A DNA stretch of 64,000 nt from the NCBI GenBank assembly GCA_022575985.1, contig JAKSXM010000007.1, forward strand, positions 22,260,501 to 22,324,500, in the 5' to 3' direction. The number at the start of each line of letters is the position of its first letter. The stretch's first letter is position 1. The position numbers and the translations under genes are program-made. The notes below the pieces were generated by a model that was not told the origin of the DNA, searched no databases, and saw nothing but the letters and a program-made list of their open reading frames with translations. This DNA is from Anagrus nilaparvatae. Taxonomy: Eukaryota > Arthropoda > Insecta > Hymenoptera > Mymaridae. Below, piece by piece: positions 23,951 through 36,242 of the stretch.

Positions 23951-25082
23951 CTATAATACAGTAATTTTTAAATAAACAATCGTGCGTTTGACTCTTGGAT
24001 ATGCAAAATCTAGTGTTTCAGAGTGCCCTAGTACTTCATTCATGATAATCATGATAAAAGAATTTGTAAAAAAATTAATTTATGATTCAACAATTATATT
24101 TTTGTGCGTGTTATTGTTTTTTGATTTCTAAATAATCTAGAAACTTTCTTGAATTTTTCTTCTGGTTTGTTATTAGTAAATTGCCGAAAAATTTTTTCTG
24201 ACTCCAAAAAAATTTTACAAAATGTCCGTTTTGATTTAAAATTTAACTGAGTGTATATAAATTAGTCTAAATAAATTTTCAAATATATATAGTTGGAAGA
24301 TAAAATATGTATAATTTAGAATTTTTAATAAAAGAAGAAATGTAAAACAAGATAATCAGAAATAATATTTTATGCACTTGTTGAAACTAGCACTAAATCA
24401 ATAAAAAACAATTTAATATTTATTAATTTACATATGGAACATTTCATCTAAATTAAGTAATAAATTGATTCTTATTAGTAAAATAAGATTGTAACCAAAA
24501 CAAATTTTCATATTAAGTTAGGAAAATTAAAAATTCATCAGATGAAACATAAAAAAACATTAATTTTTCTATTCCACGCAGAAATATAATAATAGCTGTT
24601 TATAGTACCAAAAAATTTTCTCGAAATAGCTCATATATATTAATAATAATAATTTACCTTTTAAATTTATTCTAATTTAATACCAAAGAAACATGATATA
24701 TATAAAATATGAATCTCATTAAATCTTATCAAATTTATAATTCGACAATATAATAAAAATCTTGTATAATTGAAAAAAAAAAAAAAAATTTAAGCATGTA
24801 GTAGAATTAAATTTGATACGAGTAAAATGTATAATTAATTGTTTTTTGATGCTAATAAAATATTTTATTATATCTCATAAATTAACTATTCTTTCATTAT
24901 CTATACTTGTTATATTTGGGATAGGAGAATTTAAAGAGAGTTGAACCGTTAGTTATTTCTTTTAATGATCTGTTGAAATAATGTTGATCTTCTATTTTAT
25001 TATTCTTTATAGCTCGCTAGCACCTCGCTAGTATGTAGTATGTATATTTATTGAGTCTATTTAGTGCTATATAAACTTAAAT

Positions 25083-25113
<31 letters not shown>

Positions 25114-26509
25114 TTATAAATACCTAAACTTCAAGTTTGAGGACTTAATTTTGCGCACACAAGATTATATACAAACGATTCTCTAAAAAACTTTACTCTT
25201 TTCGAAAGACATATCGTAAAGGTTAACAACCATCGCGAGTGCTTTTTGAGAGACCGAAAGACATTAATTTCTCTTCTATTATACCAAATTATACCGACTT
25301 TTGCTGCTTCTCTCTTTATTATTTTAACTTTTAATGCTCTTTATTTCTTCGACTCTTAAAAAAAAATAAGGTAATATAAATTATTTATAAAAAAAATATA
25401 TCGTTTCTTTATTTTTTTTTTCTAAAAAAAAGTGGTTAATGAGCTATGTTTTAATGATGATAAATATGGTATATATAACTATTTAGTTTCTTATTTTTAT
25501 AGACTCGATATTTTTTCGTTAAAAAGATATTATAATATTATTGCTTAAATAATAATTTATTTTGTTACGCATTTTAATATGAAATTTAATATTCAAATTA
25601 TTAAGTATATTTATGTATATCTTTAATAAGTCGTAAGAATGAAAGGTAATTTAATCTATATGTTTTTTTTGACGATGCATGAATAGAAAAATATAAAATT
25701 TTATTATATTATTGTTTATAATTATGTAAATTTAAATTTAATATACCTTTTATTATAATAGAAATTTAAGTGGAAGTTATTTTTTTTGCTTTTTTTTGTG
25801 TTTGAGAATCAAGTGGCGCTTAAATTTAAGAGAGTATCAAATATTAAGCTTTTTTTTTTTTAAATTTGCGGCATTTAATGCAATTTTATTAAAATAATTT
25901 AATATTTCAGTTTCTGTGGATTTTTTTTAAGTTGGGAATCATTTTTTAAGTTATTGCATTGAAATAGGTTAAAAACTTATTCATTGAATTATTTACAATA
26001 ATCTACGCATTATTTAGTAAGCTTTCGAAAAATATAAAAAAGCACATTTTGGAGCTTTTCATTTAGTGAAGAGGCAGATTCTCAGCAGAGAATCTTAAAA
26101 ATCTCCCGAGGATCTTAAAAATCAAGTCTAGAATTATCCGAAATTTTCAATCGATCACAGTAAAGTTGGTTTCCAGAAGGCGAAAATTCTGCTGCTTTTT
26201 TATTATTTATTTTTACCACAGAATGACTACAATATATTCAAGTAATTGATTACTTTTATAATAAAAGTAAAATTTTTTATTAGAGTAACATATATTTTGC
26301 TTGTAACAAAAATAAAAATTGATGTTTTAAAGTTTAGATTGTTCTTTAGTGACATTGTCACTTTAGATCATACACTGTCCGGTTGCTGAGCTTGAATTTT
26401 GCTTGAATAGCTGGAGAATTCAAGGGTTTGATAAAGCAAAAAAGGATCCTGCACAAAAGGATAGAAAATGGAGTTTTGTTCAAATTGACTGAATTTTTGA
26501 TATGCTGTA
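23951..26509. other. Intergenic DNA with a CA microsatellite
   Basis: AT-rich, with no ORF to call. A (CA)n tract lies at about 25082-25109, and a slightly less AT-rich zone at about 24985-25320 (GCTCGCTAGCACCTCGCTAG; GAGAGACCGAAAGACATT) has no reading frame or RNA fold I can support. Confidence 0.5.
25082..25109. repeat. (CA)n microsatellite
   Basis: About 14 uninterrupted CA dinucleotides. Confidence 0.95.
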
Positions 26510-28268
26510 GCTTTCATCATTTTGAAAAAATACCTCCATGGGCACAAAGCTCAAAATTCTTAACTCTGATGTCTTTCATAATAACCCTGTGATAGCAAAT
26601 GCCCTTCTTACACGTATATGGTTGGCCATATGACCAAAAGGTTACCATTCTTTTTCCAATTGATTGTGGATTTGTTATCGCAACTTATATTTATGGCTTT
26701 ACGTGGTTTCTAAGCTCAGTTGCTAAATTCTTGAGGTAGATGGACTCTTGGATACCTGAGGTGAGAGCATAGAGGTCCGCCTCTGCGCTAGATAGTGCAA
26801 TAATAGGGCGAAGTTTACTATACCATGATATAGCTGCCTTACCTAGCTTGAATACGTATCCACAAACAGATCTTGAGTCGTAAAGATCACTGGTAAGGCT
26901 AGCATCTGTGTAACCATCTATAGGTAGTCTGGATTTGAAGTAAGTTAGCTTGTAGTCTTTCGTGGCTTTCAAATACCTTAAGATTCTTTTGATCATGGAC
27001 CAGTGGCTTGAATCGTACTTGGTGTTAAATTTGCTGATGAAGCTGATTAAATATGCCAAGTCATGATTGTGCACTGAAATAAAAACAAAATCGCTCCAAC
27101 TGCATTTTGATATGGTATGTTGGGGTCATTAAAAGAAGGATTATTTTTATCTGCAGGCTTTAACATAGAGCCAGGCTACATCGGAGTGCTAACTGAATTA
27201 CACTATGACATATTCAATGTTTTGAGGATTAAGTCCATTTACTCACCCCGATGTAGTTGAATTATACCATTGTCTCTGCATCGTATAACATCTATCCCAA
27301 AACACCTCTTAACCGGTCTAAGGTCCTTCATGGAGAAGGTGGAGAATAACTGCCTTTTGACGAAATTGATGTACATCTTAGGCTAATTAGAGTATACTTT
27401 GATGTCATCGACAAAGACAGCTAAGATAAGATACTTGTTTGCTCTGATGTAACGAATCTTGATCTTCTGAGCCTAATGGATCTAAGTTTTAAATCTAATC
27501 TGTTGTTTCAGACATTGCTCCCTTGTTTGAGCCCATACATAGCCTTGTTGAGCTTACATAATTTATGCTCTTCATCTGGTTTTATATAACCTAGAGGTTG
27601 CTTGATATAGATCACTTTGGAGGAATGCTGAGTCGACGTCCCAATGGACTATATCTAAGTTCCTTTCAGCAGCAAAGGCAAAAAACATCCTTATGGTGCT
27701 TAGCCTGACAACAGTTGAAAAAGTGTCATGATAATCTATATCCTTAATCTGAGTAAAACCTTGAGAGCAAAATCTTGCCTTGAAATCGCAATTGCTTTTT
27801 TTCTTAAAATGCCATTTGCTGCTTACTACTTTTCTGCCTGGAGGTAAATCACATATTTGATAAGCGTTGTTGTTGATTAAGGATTTATATTCCTTATCCA
27901 TTGCCTCGATATGATGTCGAGCATTCGGACCATTAATAGCTTGATGATAATTGCTTAGATCTTCAGCCCCCGTAACTAAAGAATAAGTGAAAACATAATC
28001 TGATTTAAGTCTTTCAGGTAAGGGCTTCTTTCTGGTTGACCTTATAAGTTGATCAGATTTTTCAGATTGAATTGTACAGCTGGGGTCTGATAATTCTTGA
28101 TGACCTTTTTTGAGGTTATTGAAGCCTTTTTGGTCTTCCCCATCATCTACAGCATCTAGATTGTCTATGTCAGATAAGTTTAACTTCTTTAAATTATCAC
28201 CAAAAATATTATCAATTGAGTTGCTACCCAAATCTTCATCAATTTTATCGTTGCTTGTTGCTATGTAA
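26510..28268 (-). pseudogene. Ty1/copia retrotransposon pol relic (RT and RNase H)
   Basis: Reverse-strand frames give, in order, a linker after the integrase region, then the copia RT start (YKSLINNNAYQICDLPPGRK, SSKWHFKKK, FKARFCSQGF). RT motif A reads DIVHWDVDSAFLQSDL. Around 27560-27100, split over frames, are KAMYGLKQ and an FVDD box. The RNase H domain at 26691-27074 has YTDASLTSDLYDSRSVCGYVFKL and ALSSAEADLYAL. A decayed RNase H tail (CDN-like, then HRVIMKDIRVKNFEL) reaches about 26520. Stops and frameshifts separate the two open parts (27572-28231 and 26691-27074). Gag, protease, most of integrase and both LTRs are missing, so it is a dead fragment. Confidence 0.9.
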
Positions 28269-30039
28269 TATATAATATGTAATTGTAAATAATTTTTTTT
28301 TAAATTGTGTAAAATATTATAAATTTTTAGCCTTGATAATGAAGACTGAAAGTCTTCGAAGCGTGGAAAATTTATTGCAAAAATAAAGAAAAAATTGTTA
28401 GCTCAAAAATCAAGTATTTTTATTTAATATTAAAAATTTAGCCAATTTGACCAAAATACCATTTCCTATCTTTTTGTGCGGGGTTCTTTTCAAGCAATTC
28501 AAGTAAAATTCCAGCACAGCAACCTGGTAACAGTATGTTAACATTTAACGTTAATTTTTTGTATAGAACTTTTTTTGACATATAAAGTGAATTTTAAAAT
28601 GATAAAAAAATTTAATTGTTTTATTTAGTACTAATTTTTTTAAAATAAAATATTGAATAAAAAAAAATATCTTTAAATGCAATAAAATCATACGATTGAA
28701 ATGAGTTTACATTCTTTTTCATAAATGAAAAAAAAACTTTTTATTAAGTTATACGTCATTTTATAAAGTACGTTTACTTCTTTTTTTTCTTTTGGCTTTT
28801 TATCAATACTTTATATATATAAATATCAAAACACTTCAGCTGTTTTAATAATAAATGTATAAAAACTATCGGACGTATTTTTTTTTTTATAATATAAAAA
28901 CTTTTATAATTATTAGAATTTTTTGACCTTTAAGGGTAATAAATTGTAAAAACTGATTATTGGTTTCGTTGTGAGCTTTTGTTGGTATACTTACTACCAA
29001 CCTCTTTAGACTAAAAATTATATTGAAAAAAAAATTGTACAAAAAAAAAATTTTTTTTTGAAGCTAACGCTCTTATTTATGTATCTAAATAATATAATGA
29101 TGAATCTAAGCATTAATATATATTCTTAAAATTACGTTGAAATATTTGAGAAACAGATTTTATGTTTCTTTGCTGAATACATTTGATATACTAAAAATGA
29201 AATTACAATTTTGTATAGAAAAAGTTTTCTTTTATTTGACTCAATGAGAAAAAATCTCAATAATCTTTTCAAATAACTAGCTTTTATTATATATTTATAT
29301 AGAAATTTCTATTAAATGAATAATGTTTTTGTGTTTAAGTAAATAAAAATAAAATTTTATCTATTTACAATTTACATTAAGTTAATGAATAACTAACTAG
29401 ATATCGTCAAAGCCGAGTAGAGCGAAGCTGACCCTGTTAGATAAAAGTTTCAGTAATTTTTTAATTTTGGGGTTTTGAAACTTTTAATTGGATTCAGCTA
29501 AAATTTAATGATTAAATAAGTTGAAAAATGTGTTAAGAATAGTTAAAACACAAAGATTGGCCGAAAAATGACCAAAATCCACCCCTTTTTCGTAACCACG
29601 TAATTTGTTTGCTGAGCAGATCTCAACCAATATATTTTTTTTTTGCAGAATCTTGGTTATTAAGTGCTTTTTCCAGAATTTAAAAAAAAAATTTGCTCAA
29701 CTCTAATTCCCCTCAATTCACTTAATTACTAAATTAATGTTATACTCAAGTCAAAATAACCCTGATAATCTCCATTCGTTCCAACAGACCTTCTAGGCAT
29801 AGAAACACAGGGCACAAAGCTCTTTAATAGAGTTTTTTGATAATTTTGCTGTAACCAAAGTTAAACAAAAGATTTCTTGTTGGCCACAATTTTTTGCTCA
29901 AAATAATCAATTTTTGCAGAAAATGGTCTCAAAAATTATCTACAAGCATCAAATTTCCGAAAATTCTTTATTTGACATCAGATTCTAAAATTTGAGTGTT
30001 CATTATATATAAGAATTTGATTATTTTACATGGTTACTA
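28269..30039. other. Intergenic DNA, no gene seen
   Basis: AT-rich. A stem-loop motif GAAGACTGAAAGTCTTCGAAGCGT lies at about 28339-28362 (see findings). A less AT-rich patch at 29400-29440 (GCCGAGTAGAGCGAAGC) has an inverted partner AGCTTCGCTCTAT near 30662, possibly the borders of an old element around the LINE scrap at 30040. Confidence 0.4.
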
Positions 30040-30300
30040 ATGTACAGGCTGGTAAAAATGAAAGAGCCCCCATTCCTCTTACCTCTATTCACACCATATC
30101 AATCAGAGAAGTCCACTCGTGGTCCTAGAATAGATTTAGATCCCATAACTGTAACCACAGATTGGAGGCTCCATTCATTCCAAGTTAAATATGCAAAGTA
30201 TTGGAATGAAATTCCTCCCTGTATACTGGATTTACCTTCATATTTATGATTTAAGAAGGCAAGAAGACAATACATCTAGAGACTAGACATAAAAGACCAA
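30040..30300 (+). pseudogene. LINE ORF2 C-terminal scrap
   Basis: The frame reads TTDWRLHSFQVKYAKYWNEI, then PPCILDLPSYL, a stop, and FKKARRQYI. The WNxIPxxIxxLPS...FKxxLRxYI pattern is the usual C terminus of CR1/Jockey-type ORF2 proteins. A 3'-UTR-like tail with repeated AATTGA/ATTGAAATTGAA follows to about 30415. No reverse transcriptase core remains here, and the internal stop shows decay. Confidence 0.6.
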
Positions 30301-30415
30301 TAGTTGAAAGAACAAAATCAACTGAATTGACTGAATGTAAATAATTGACTCTCATGTATACACTGACAAATTTACTATTGACTTCATTATTAACTAACCA
30401 AATTGAAATTGAATG

Positions 30416-30900
30416 CAAAGCTTATGCAAAACAATGCAAAACCTATGAAATTTATTGCGTGGCTCACATTTATAAAGTTTTTCACCTGTGCGAAACAAAA
30501 ATACAATAACGAAAATGCCTTTAGAAATACCGAATAGGGTCCAAAACAAGGTCCAAAATCTATTCAGATCATAAAAACTTAGTTTTAAAATATGAAAGGA
30601 GTCTGATTGTTTATTTTTGAAATATCATGTCCACAAGGTGTCAATTTTTACATCCTATAATAGCTTCGCTCTATAATTAAGAATTTACTTTTTATGTACT
30701 TTGATTATATATTTAAGGCGATTACTTTAAAATTAAAATTTTGTTATTATAACAGTTCATACAAAATAGTTGAGGAAATGAAGTTTAGAAACAGCTTATA
30801 TAGTTAAGTCTTTATCAATATTTCCTTGTAAAGTTTAGTTGTAATATTTTGTAAAGAGCATCAGATAATACACGTACAAAAATTTTGCAAGGTTGGGGTT
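30416..30900. other. Intergenic DNA, no gene seen
   Basis: AT-rich. It includes the AGCTTCGCTCTAT block near 30662 noted above. Confidence 0.45.
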
Positions 30901-30917
30901 TTTTTTATTCTAATATT

Positions 30918-31146
30918 TTATATCAGTTCAGAAGAGCTTATACGTTGTGGATTCAAAGGAAAGAGATCATTGTAATTTAATTTTTTTGGTGCATTGAATC
31001 CGAATTTTTTAGTCCATTTTACAGTCCGTTTGTCTGCCATATAGCCGCGTTTAGGGCGGTAAAAAATATTGATGTCTGAAGAAGGACTTATTTGTAAAAA
31101 GAACCAAATGCAATGATATCTTCCTAAGTCCACCCACGTATGCAAG
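30918..31146 (-). CDS. Unidentified 75-codon ORF, possibly an exon
   Basis: The frame begins with a TTG, not ATG, so if real it is an exon or a fragment. It contains WVDLGRYHCIWFFLQ and a basic stretch FYRPKRGYMADKRTVKWTKK followed by FGFNAPKKLNYNDLFPLNP. Composition is protein-like (R, K, W, Y, P scattered, few low-complexity runs), unlike most chance ORFs here. No family is recognised. There is no strong acceptor upstream; the best AG precedes CTTGCATACG. It could equally be a decayed transposon piece. Confidence 0.25.
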
Positions 31147-32820
31147 CTTTATTAGGTATATATTTAATATTAATGTATTTTTCTTGTTAGTATGGCTAAA
31201 AAGACAATATTTTCAATAATTCACCCTTAAAAGAAAATATTTACTTTCTCCCCTAGGAAATAAAATAAAATGCTGCACATTTAAAGTTTCATCGTTGAAA
31301 TTAGAAAAGAAATGGTGCCAAAATTCAAGAGAAAGAGTGTTAAATTATTTAAAAAATTTTTTTAATTCCTATTTGTTTTCTGAAAGCTAATTGTTTGGGA
31401 GAAGCGTAAAATACTCGATTTGTTCGAAATAAGATAAGAGATAAGTACGTAAATAAATATTAAATAATAGAAGCAAATTAAAATGTTTATATATCGACAA
31501 ATTTTTTTTCAAATTAAAAAAAAAGTTAAAGAATTCCTGTATATAAACTTATAAAGTAATTTAAATCAATTGTGGTTCCCATCAAATGTCGATTCTTTTA
31601 ATACATTTTTTTTTGTGCGAAAAAAAAAATAATGACTCAAAAAAAAAAAGAATTTTTAAATTGTTAAACTTAAAAAAGGTAATTTTTATTTTAAAAACCA
31701 AAATTTATGTAATGCATTGTCCGAAGAAAAAATTTTTTTTTTATAAAAATTGGTTCCTAAAATTAAAGTGTTTATTCTGTTAAAGACCACCCCGGATGGT
31801 ATCGCCCATTATCTGTAAAATAACTTTATATATATTTATAATATTCAAATTTATATAAATATAATATTTTTTTATGCATTAATTAGTTATTGAAAAATCG
31901 AATTAGTTATTAAAATATAAATTTTTTTTTTATAATACATAAATAAATATATAATCTATATAAAAAAACGTGATCTGAAAATTAAGTCCCATCTATATGT
32001 TAAGTTTTTTATACTCTAAAACTATTTTTATTCTTTTTACAAAAAAAAAAAGAGAGAAGCAAAAGTGGATCTCTAATCTAATAAAGCCCAAGTAAAACTC
32101 ATTATGTACTTGCAGTTTCGTATAGAATAAAAAATTTTATATCTTTCTATATATATAAATAAAAGTTTATGTATGTTTCAGTATCATCTTGTTGCGTTCT
32201 TTAACCATAATATTATATAGGCTATTTACTTGAGCTGCATTTATATATTCTTTGATCCACTATCTCTTTGAATTTAAACTTAAAATGCGACGTAACATTA
32301 AGTATTTTTTTGGGGGAGAAAAGATTTTATTATATTAACTTTATATAAAACTTTATTTTATAATATTGTAAATGTTATGTAAGCGAAAGAATTGAAAATA
32401 AAAATTATAATTGAAATATTTGAAATTCAAATAAGATTTTTTTAATTTATTTCATAACTGTACCAATTGTTTTTTGAAGTTTATGCATTTCGTGTAATTT
32501 AAATAAAATCTTGGTAAGAATTTTTTGTTCTAACTTTGTTTATTAAGAAAAATTTTTCTTTTTGCTTTTGGTTCGGACTGTTGTAGTATTATTTTCAAAC
32601 AGAGCTTTTTTCGAAAATTTTGATTGAAAATTAGCATAATTTAATAAAATATATATATAGAAATTTATATCAAGTTGTTCTGATTTTTCTATGCACATTA
32701 TCATTATGCATGTTACATACATAATAGTACGGTGGTTAATATCTAATTTTATTATTAGTAGCATTATTAACTTAATTAACTATATAGTTTGAAATGCTGC
32801 GCATGAATATCCAAAACTCA
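31147..32820. other. Intergenic DNA, no gene seen
   Basis: AT-rich with poly(A)/poly(T) tracts. The ORFs at 31586-31783 (+) and 32543-32764 (-) are low complexity. Confidence 0.5.
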
Positions 32821-32828
32821 TCTTATGT

Positions 32829-34140
32829 ATGCACAATATTTGTGTTTGCGTCTTCAGCAAGGGCAAAGGGGACCCTAGACTGCCAAACTTTTGGCGTCCT
32901 CTAGGATTACTGGACACAGCCGGCAAAAACTACGAGAAGATGCTACAGCCAAGGATACTGAGAGCCGTAGAAACTGCAGAGAATCTCTCTCCGACAATAC
33001 GGGTTTCGCCGAGGGAAGTCAACAATCGATGCCATAAGCAGTATCGTCCGGGTCATCGAGAATGCATAGACAGAAAATCACTACTCGAGAAAAATCACTC
33101 TATTAGTGATCGTCGATTTGAAAAATGCTTTTAACTCAGCAAGATGGAGCGATTTCATGAAGGGGCTAAGGAACTTCCATGTGCCAAAAATACCTGCAAA
33201 GAGCCATCAGCAGCTACCTGACCGATCGAGAAATAATCTTTGAGGCTGCGTAAGGAACCAGATTGAGAAGAGTAACTGCAGGAGCAGTTCAAGGATCGGT
33301 CAGGTAGCTCAGACCGAATCTATGGAACATCATGTACGATAGGGTACTTAGGCTTCCAATGTCGGAGGATACTTTTACTGTCGGATACGCGGACAATCTG
33401 GTCCTAGTCATCACGGCAAAAGATGTAAAAATTTCTGAGGAAACTGAACCAGGCAATGTATGAAGTCAACTACTTGATGGAAGACCATGGCCTAAAGCTT
33501 GCGACGGTGAAAACTGAGATTGTTCTATTCCCCCGTAAACATATTGAGACCAAAGGATAACTGAAAGTACTTGGGAGTGCTGTTAGACACGAATCTGATC
33601 TTTATGGCATAGATTTTGAGAAGCACGGAGAAGGCTGCCAGGCTTACTATTGCGTTAAGCAGGCTGATGAGGAACACTTGTGGTCCTAAGACTAGAAACC
33701 GCAGGCTTCTTATGTTGGTTACCCACTCCATACTCCTGTATGGTGCAGAAGTATGGGCCGCCAGCATAAGGAAGGTCACTTATGCGTCTAAGCTGACGAG
33801 AGTCCAGAGGCAAGGAGAACGGCGAATCTCCTGTGCCTAACGTACAGTGTCGTTGGAGGCAGCTCTAGTCATCGCCGGGGTAATCCCGATGGATCTGCTG
33901 GCTCTTGAGAGACAGTATATCTATCTGAACAAAGAGAGGGAGGTCATTGACCTTTTTTGGATCCAGAAGATGAACAGCGGTGAAAGTATATACTGCCCTG
34001 GCAAAAAAGTAACGCCGGAACACACAGCCTTTGAATGCGACAGATGCGCCGCTAAAAAGTTTCAACTAGAAAATAATATAGGCCAAATCACACCTGAAAA
34101 TGTGGTTAGTCTGATGCTACTAAAACTTTATGTTTTATAG
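32829..34140 (+). pseudogene. R1-like LINE reverse transcriptase relic
   Basis: The segment is much more GC-rich than its surroundings. It reads, over several frames, as the ORF2 of an R1/LOA-group LINE. Early RT motif: FWRPLGLLDTAGKNYEKML (32829-33134). Later in the RT: VTAGAVQGSV, PNLWNIMYDRVLRLP and VGYADNLVLVI near 33270-33415. The thumb/C-terminal region runs 33616-33840 (LLMLVTHSILLYGAEVWAA). The end is a zinc-binding-like CPGK...EHTAFECDRC (33990-34050). Multiple stops and shifts occur, and the catalytic YADD box reads YADN. The EN domain and gag are absent here; the segment at 60.3-62.5 kb holds the complementary 5' half of a related element. Confidence 0.85.
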
Positions 34141-35722
34141 ATTTTTCAAAAAGATGATTAATAAATTCAAAAAAAAAAAATTCTTTATTTAAACTGTGAA
34201 TTTCACGTCCTTATAGGGGTATTTTATTGATTTTATAAATTTACGATAAATTTTAAAAAAGTAATAAAAAAATTTTTAAATTACCTATTCTTCTGCTAAA
34301 AAATGTGCATTTTGTAAGAAAATACTACGTTTCCTTTTTTATTTCTTCTTAAAAATAGAGTAAAAAAAATTGATCCTGACAGATACATATTGTACTTTAG
34401 ATAGCTCTTAAGTTGCCATGCTTGTATGTCCATTGGGTAAATTTGTCTTTAAACTAGGATTATAACGCCCTTTTGTTAAACAACTTAATCGCTAAGGTAG
34501 AGTAAAACACTTAAGTTAAATTCAACAGGTGAAAAAAAGTTAACAATTTAATATAACGTATTTAAGGATTTAAAAAATTTTTATATAAAATATTTAATTA
34601 AATAAATCATATTTTTGAATTTAATAAATTTTTTACATTTTCTTCTTTTCCTTTTTTTACATACAGCAAAAAGTAATAAATCATATATTTTAATTTTTGA
34701 ATTGATATAAATTAATTATAACGCAAATAATTTTTCAAATTTTTTAAAATATTTATTATTTATAGATGTTTAGAGATGTCAATTTTTTATGTAAATAATA
34801 AAAATTAATCATTTAAAAAACTTTATTTTCGCAGTTATTATTTATTAATAAAATATTATCTGCTCAGAGAAAGAAAAAAAAACTTATACAAATTATTATG
34901 TTTGAAATCGCTTAGAATTTTAAGTGTAATTTATATTTCTTTACTGCGTTTATTTTTTAAGAAATTATGATTAAAACTTCAAATGTAAAGAAAACAAAAA
35001 TAGAAAAAATAAATCTTTTATTACGCTTCAGCCAAATAAATTGTTATTAATGAAAATTTACCATATTAGATTTTCTCTTTTACAGGTTTTATGGTCGCTA
35101 TTTTGTAAAATATAATCGCCCTTAAATTGTCTGTTTTTGGAATATTTACAAAAAATATCAAGTTTTATGTTAATATAGGTTTTTGTGGTAGATAAATACT
35201 AGTTTCTGAATTACCGGTGCCAAAAAAGAGTATAACGCCATTAAATCAGCATAAAGTAAATTTGTATTGTAAAAAGTTGTAAAATTATTAAAATTTTAAT
35301 AGACGAAAAAAAAAAATGTTATAAATAAAATTTCATTTTTCTTTGTTTTATTCATTCCCTTCAAATACGATAGGCCAAGAATAGTTTTAATTTGTAAGTA
35401 TTATGAAAATGCCGCTTTTTGTGGTCTTTATGCAAATTTAAGGATGCTGCATTTTTTTTAACCCACAAGACTCTCCACGGTGGGTTTAGGCTCTTTCTAG
35501 TTAAATTTTGGTACTATAGATTCGCGTAATTGAGAATGATTTTACTGGAACCCAAAATAAATACTAATCGTAAGTGCTCTAATTGATTAATTTAGAAAAA
35601 TAAAATTTTCATATGGCGAATAATATGAACACCGAACTCACGTAGCCAGAAAGATAAGAAATGGAGCAAATTGCACGTAACATGTCGAATATAAAAGTAT
35701 GCGACTTGAGGAACTCTTTTTT
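34141..35722. other. Intergenic DNA, no gene seen
   Basis: AT-rich. Phrases such as ATAACGCCCTTTTGTTAAA (34460) and TATAACGCCATTAAATCAG (35230) resemble GTAACGCCCTTATTTTGAAA near 20910. This hints at an old dispersed repeat, too diverged to delimit. Confidence 0.4.
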
Positions 35723-36110
35723 AACATTGAACATGTTTATAGGGAGGGGTACCCTGAAAATCTGAAAATCAAGGGGGGGGGTTTAAATATGTCCTAATTA
35801 AAGGGGGTGGTCAAATTTGTCCGATTTAAGGGGAGGTGGGATGGTCAAAAGGGACTTAAAATAATTTCGATTTAGGAACTTAGAATTATCCAGATTTAGG
35901 GACTAAGAATAATTTGGATTTACGGATTTAAAATAATATGGGTTTAGGGACTTGCAATAACTCTTATTAATAATTTGTTTTGTCTAGCTGGGCAGGGGGA
36001 TTGGATGAATAATTGACGTTTTGATAAAAATTAGAGAATATACGTTAAAACTGTTATAAGTGAACATGTTTCATGATCATTGATTGTGTGAAAACACAAA
36101 CCAGTTATAA
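35723..36110 (+). mobile_element. HINE-like element, copy D
   Basis: T-run then AACATTGAACATGTT at the left; GAACATGTTTCATGATC, the hairpin TTGTGTGAAAACACAAACC and AGTTATAA at the right. The interior has G-runs (GGGGGGGGTTTAAATATGTCC, roughly 35773-35840) and about five GATTTAGGGACTTAGAAT units. No ORF. Confidence 0.65.
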
Positions 36111-36242
36111 GTTCTTTTATACAGCCCCTGTAATTTTATAAAATTAATAATATAAATTAATATTTTTAGTAATTACTTTTCAGAATATTTATCACTTAGT
36201 TTATCAAATTATGTTTTTTTTTATGTAATACTTTTAAGTATA

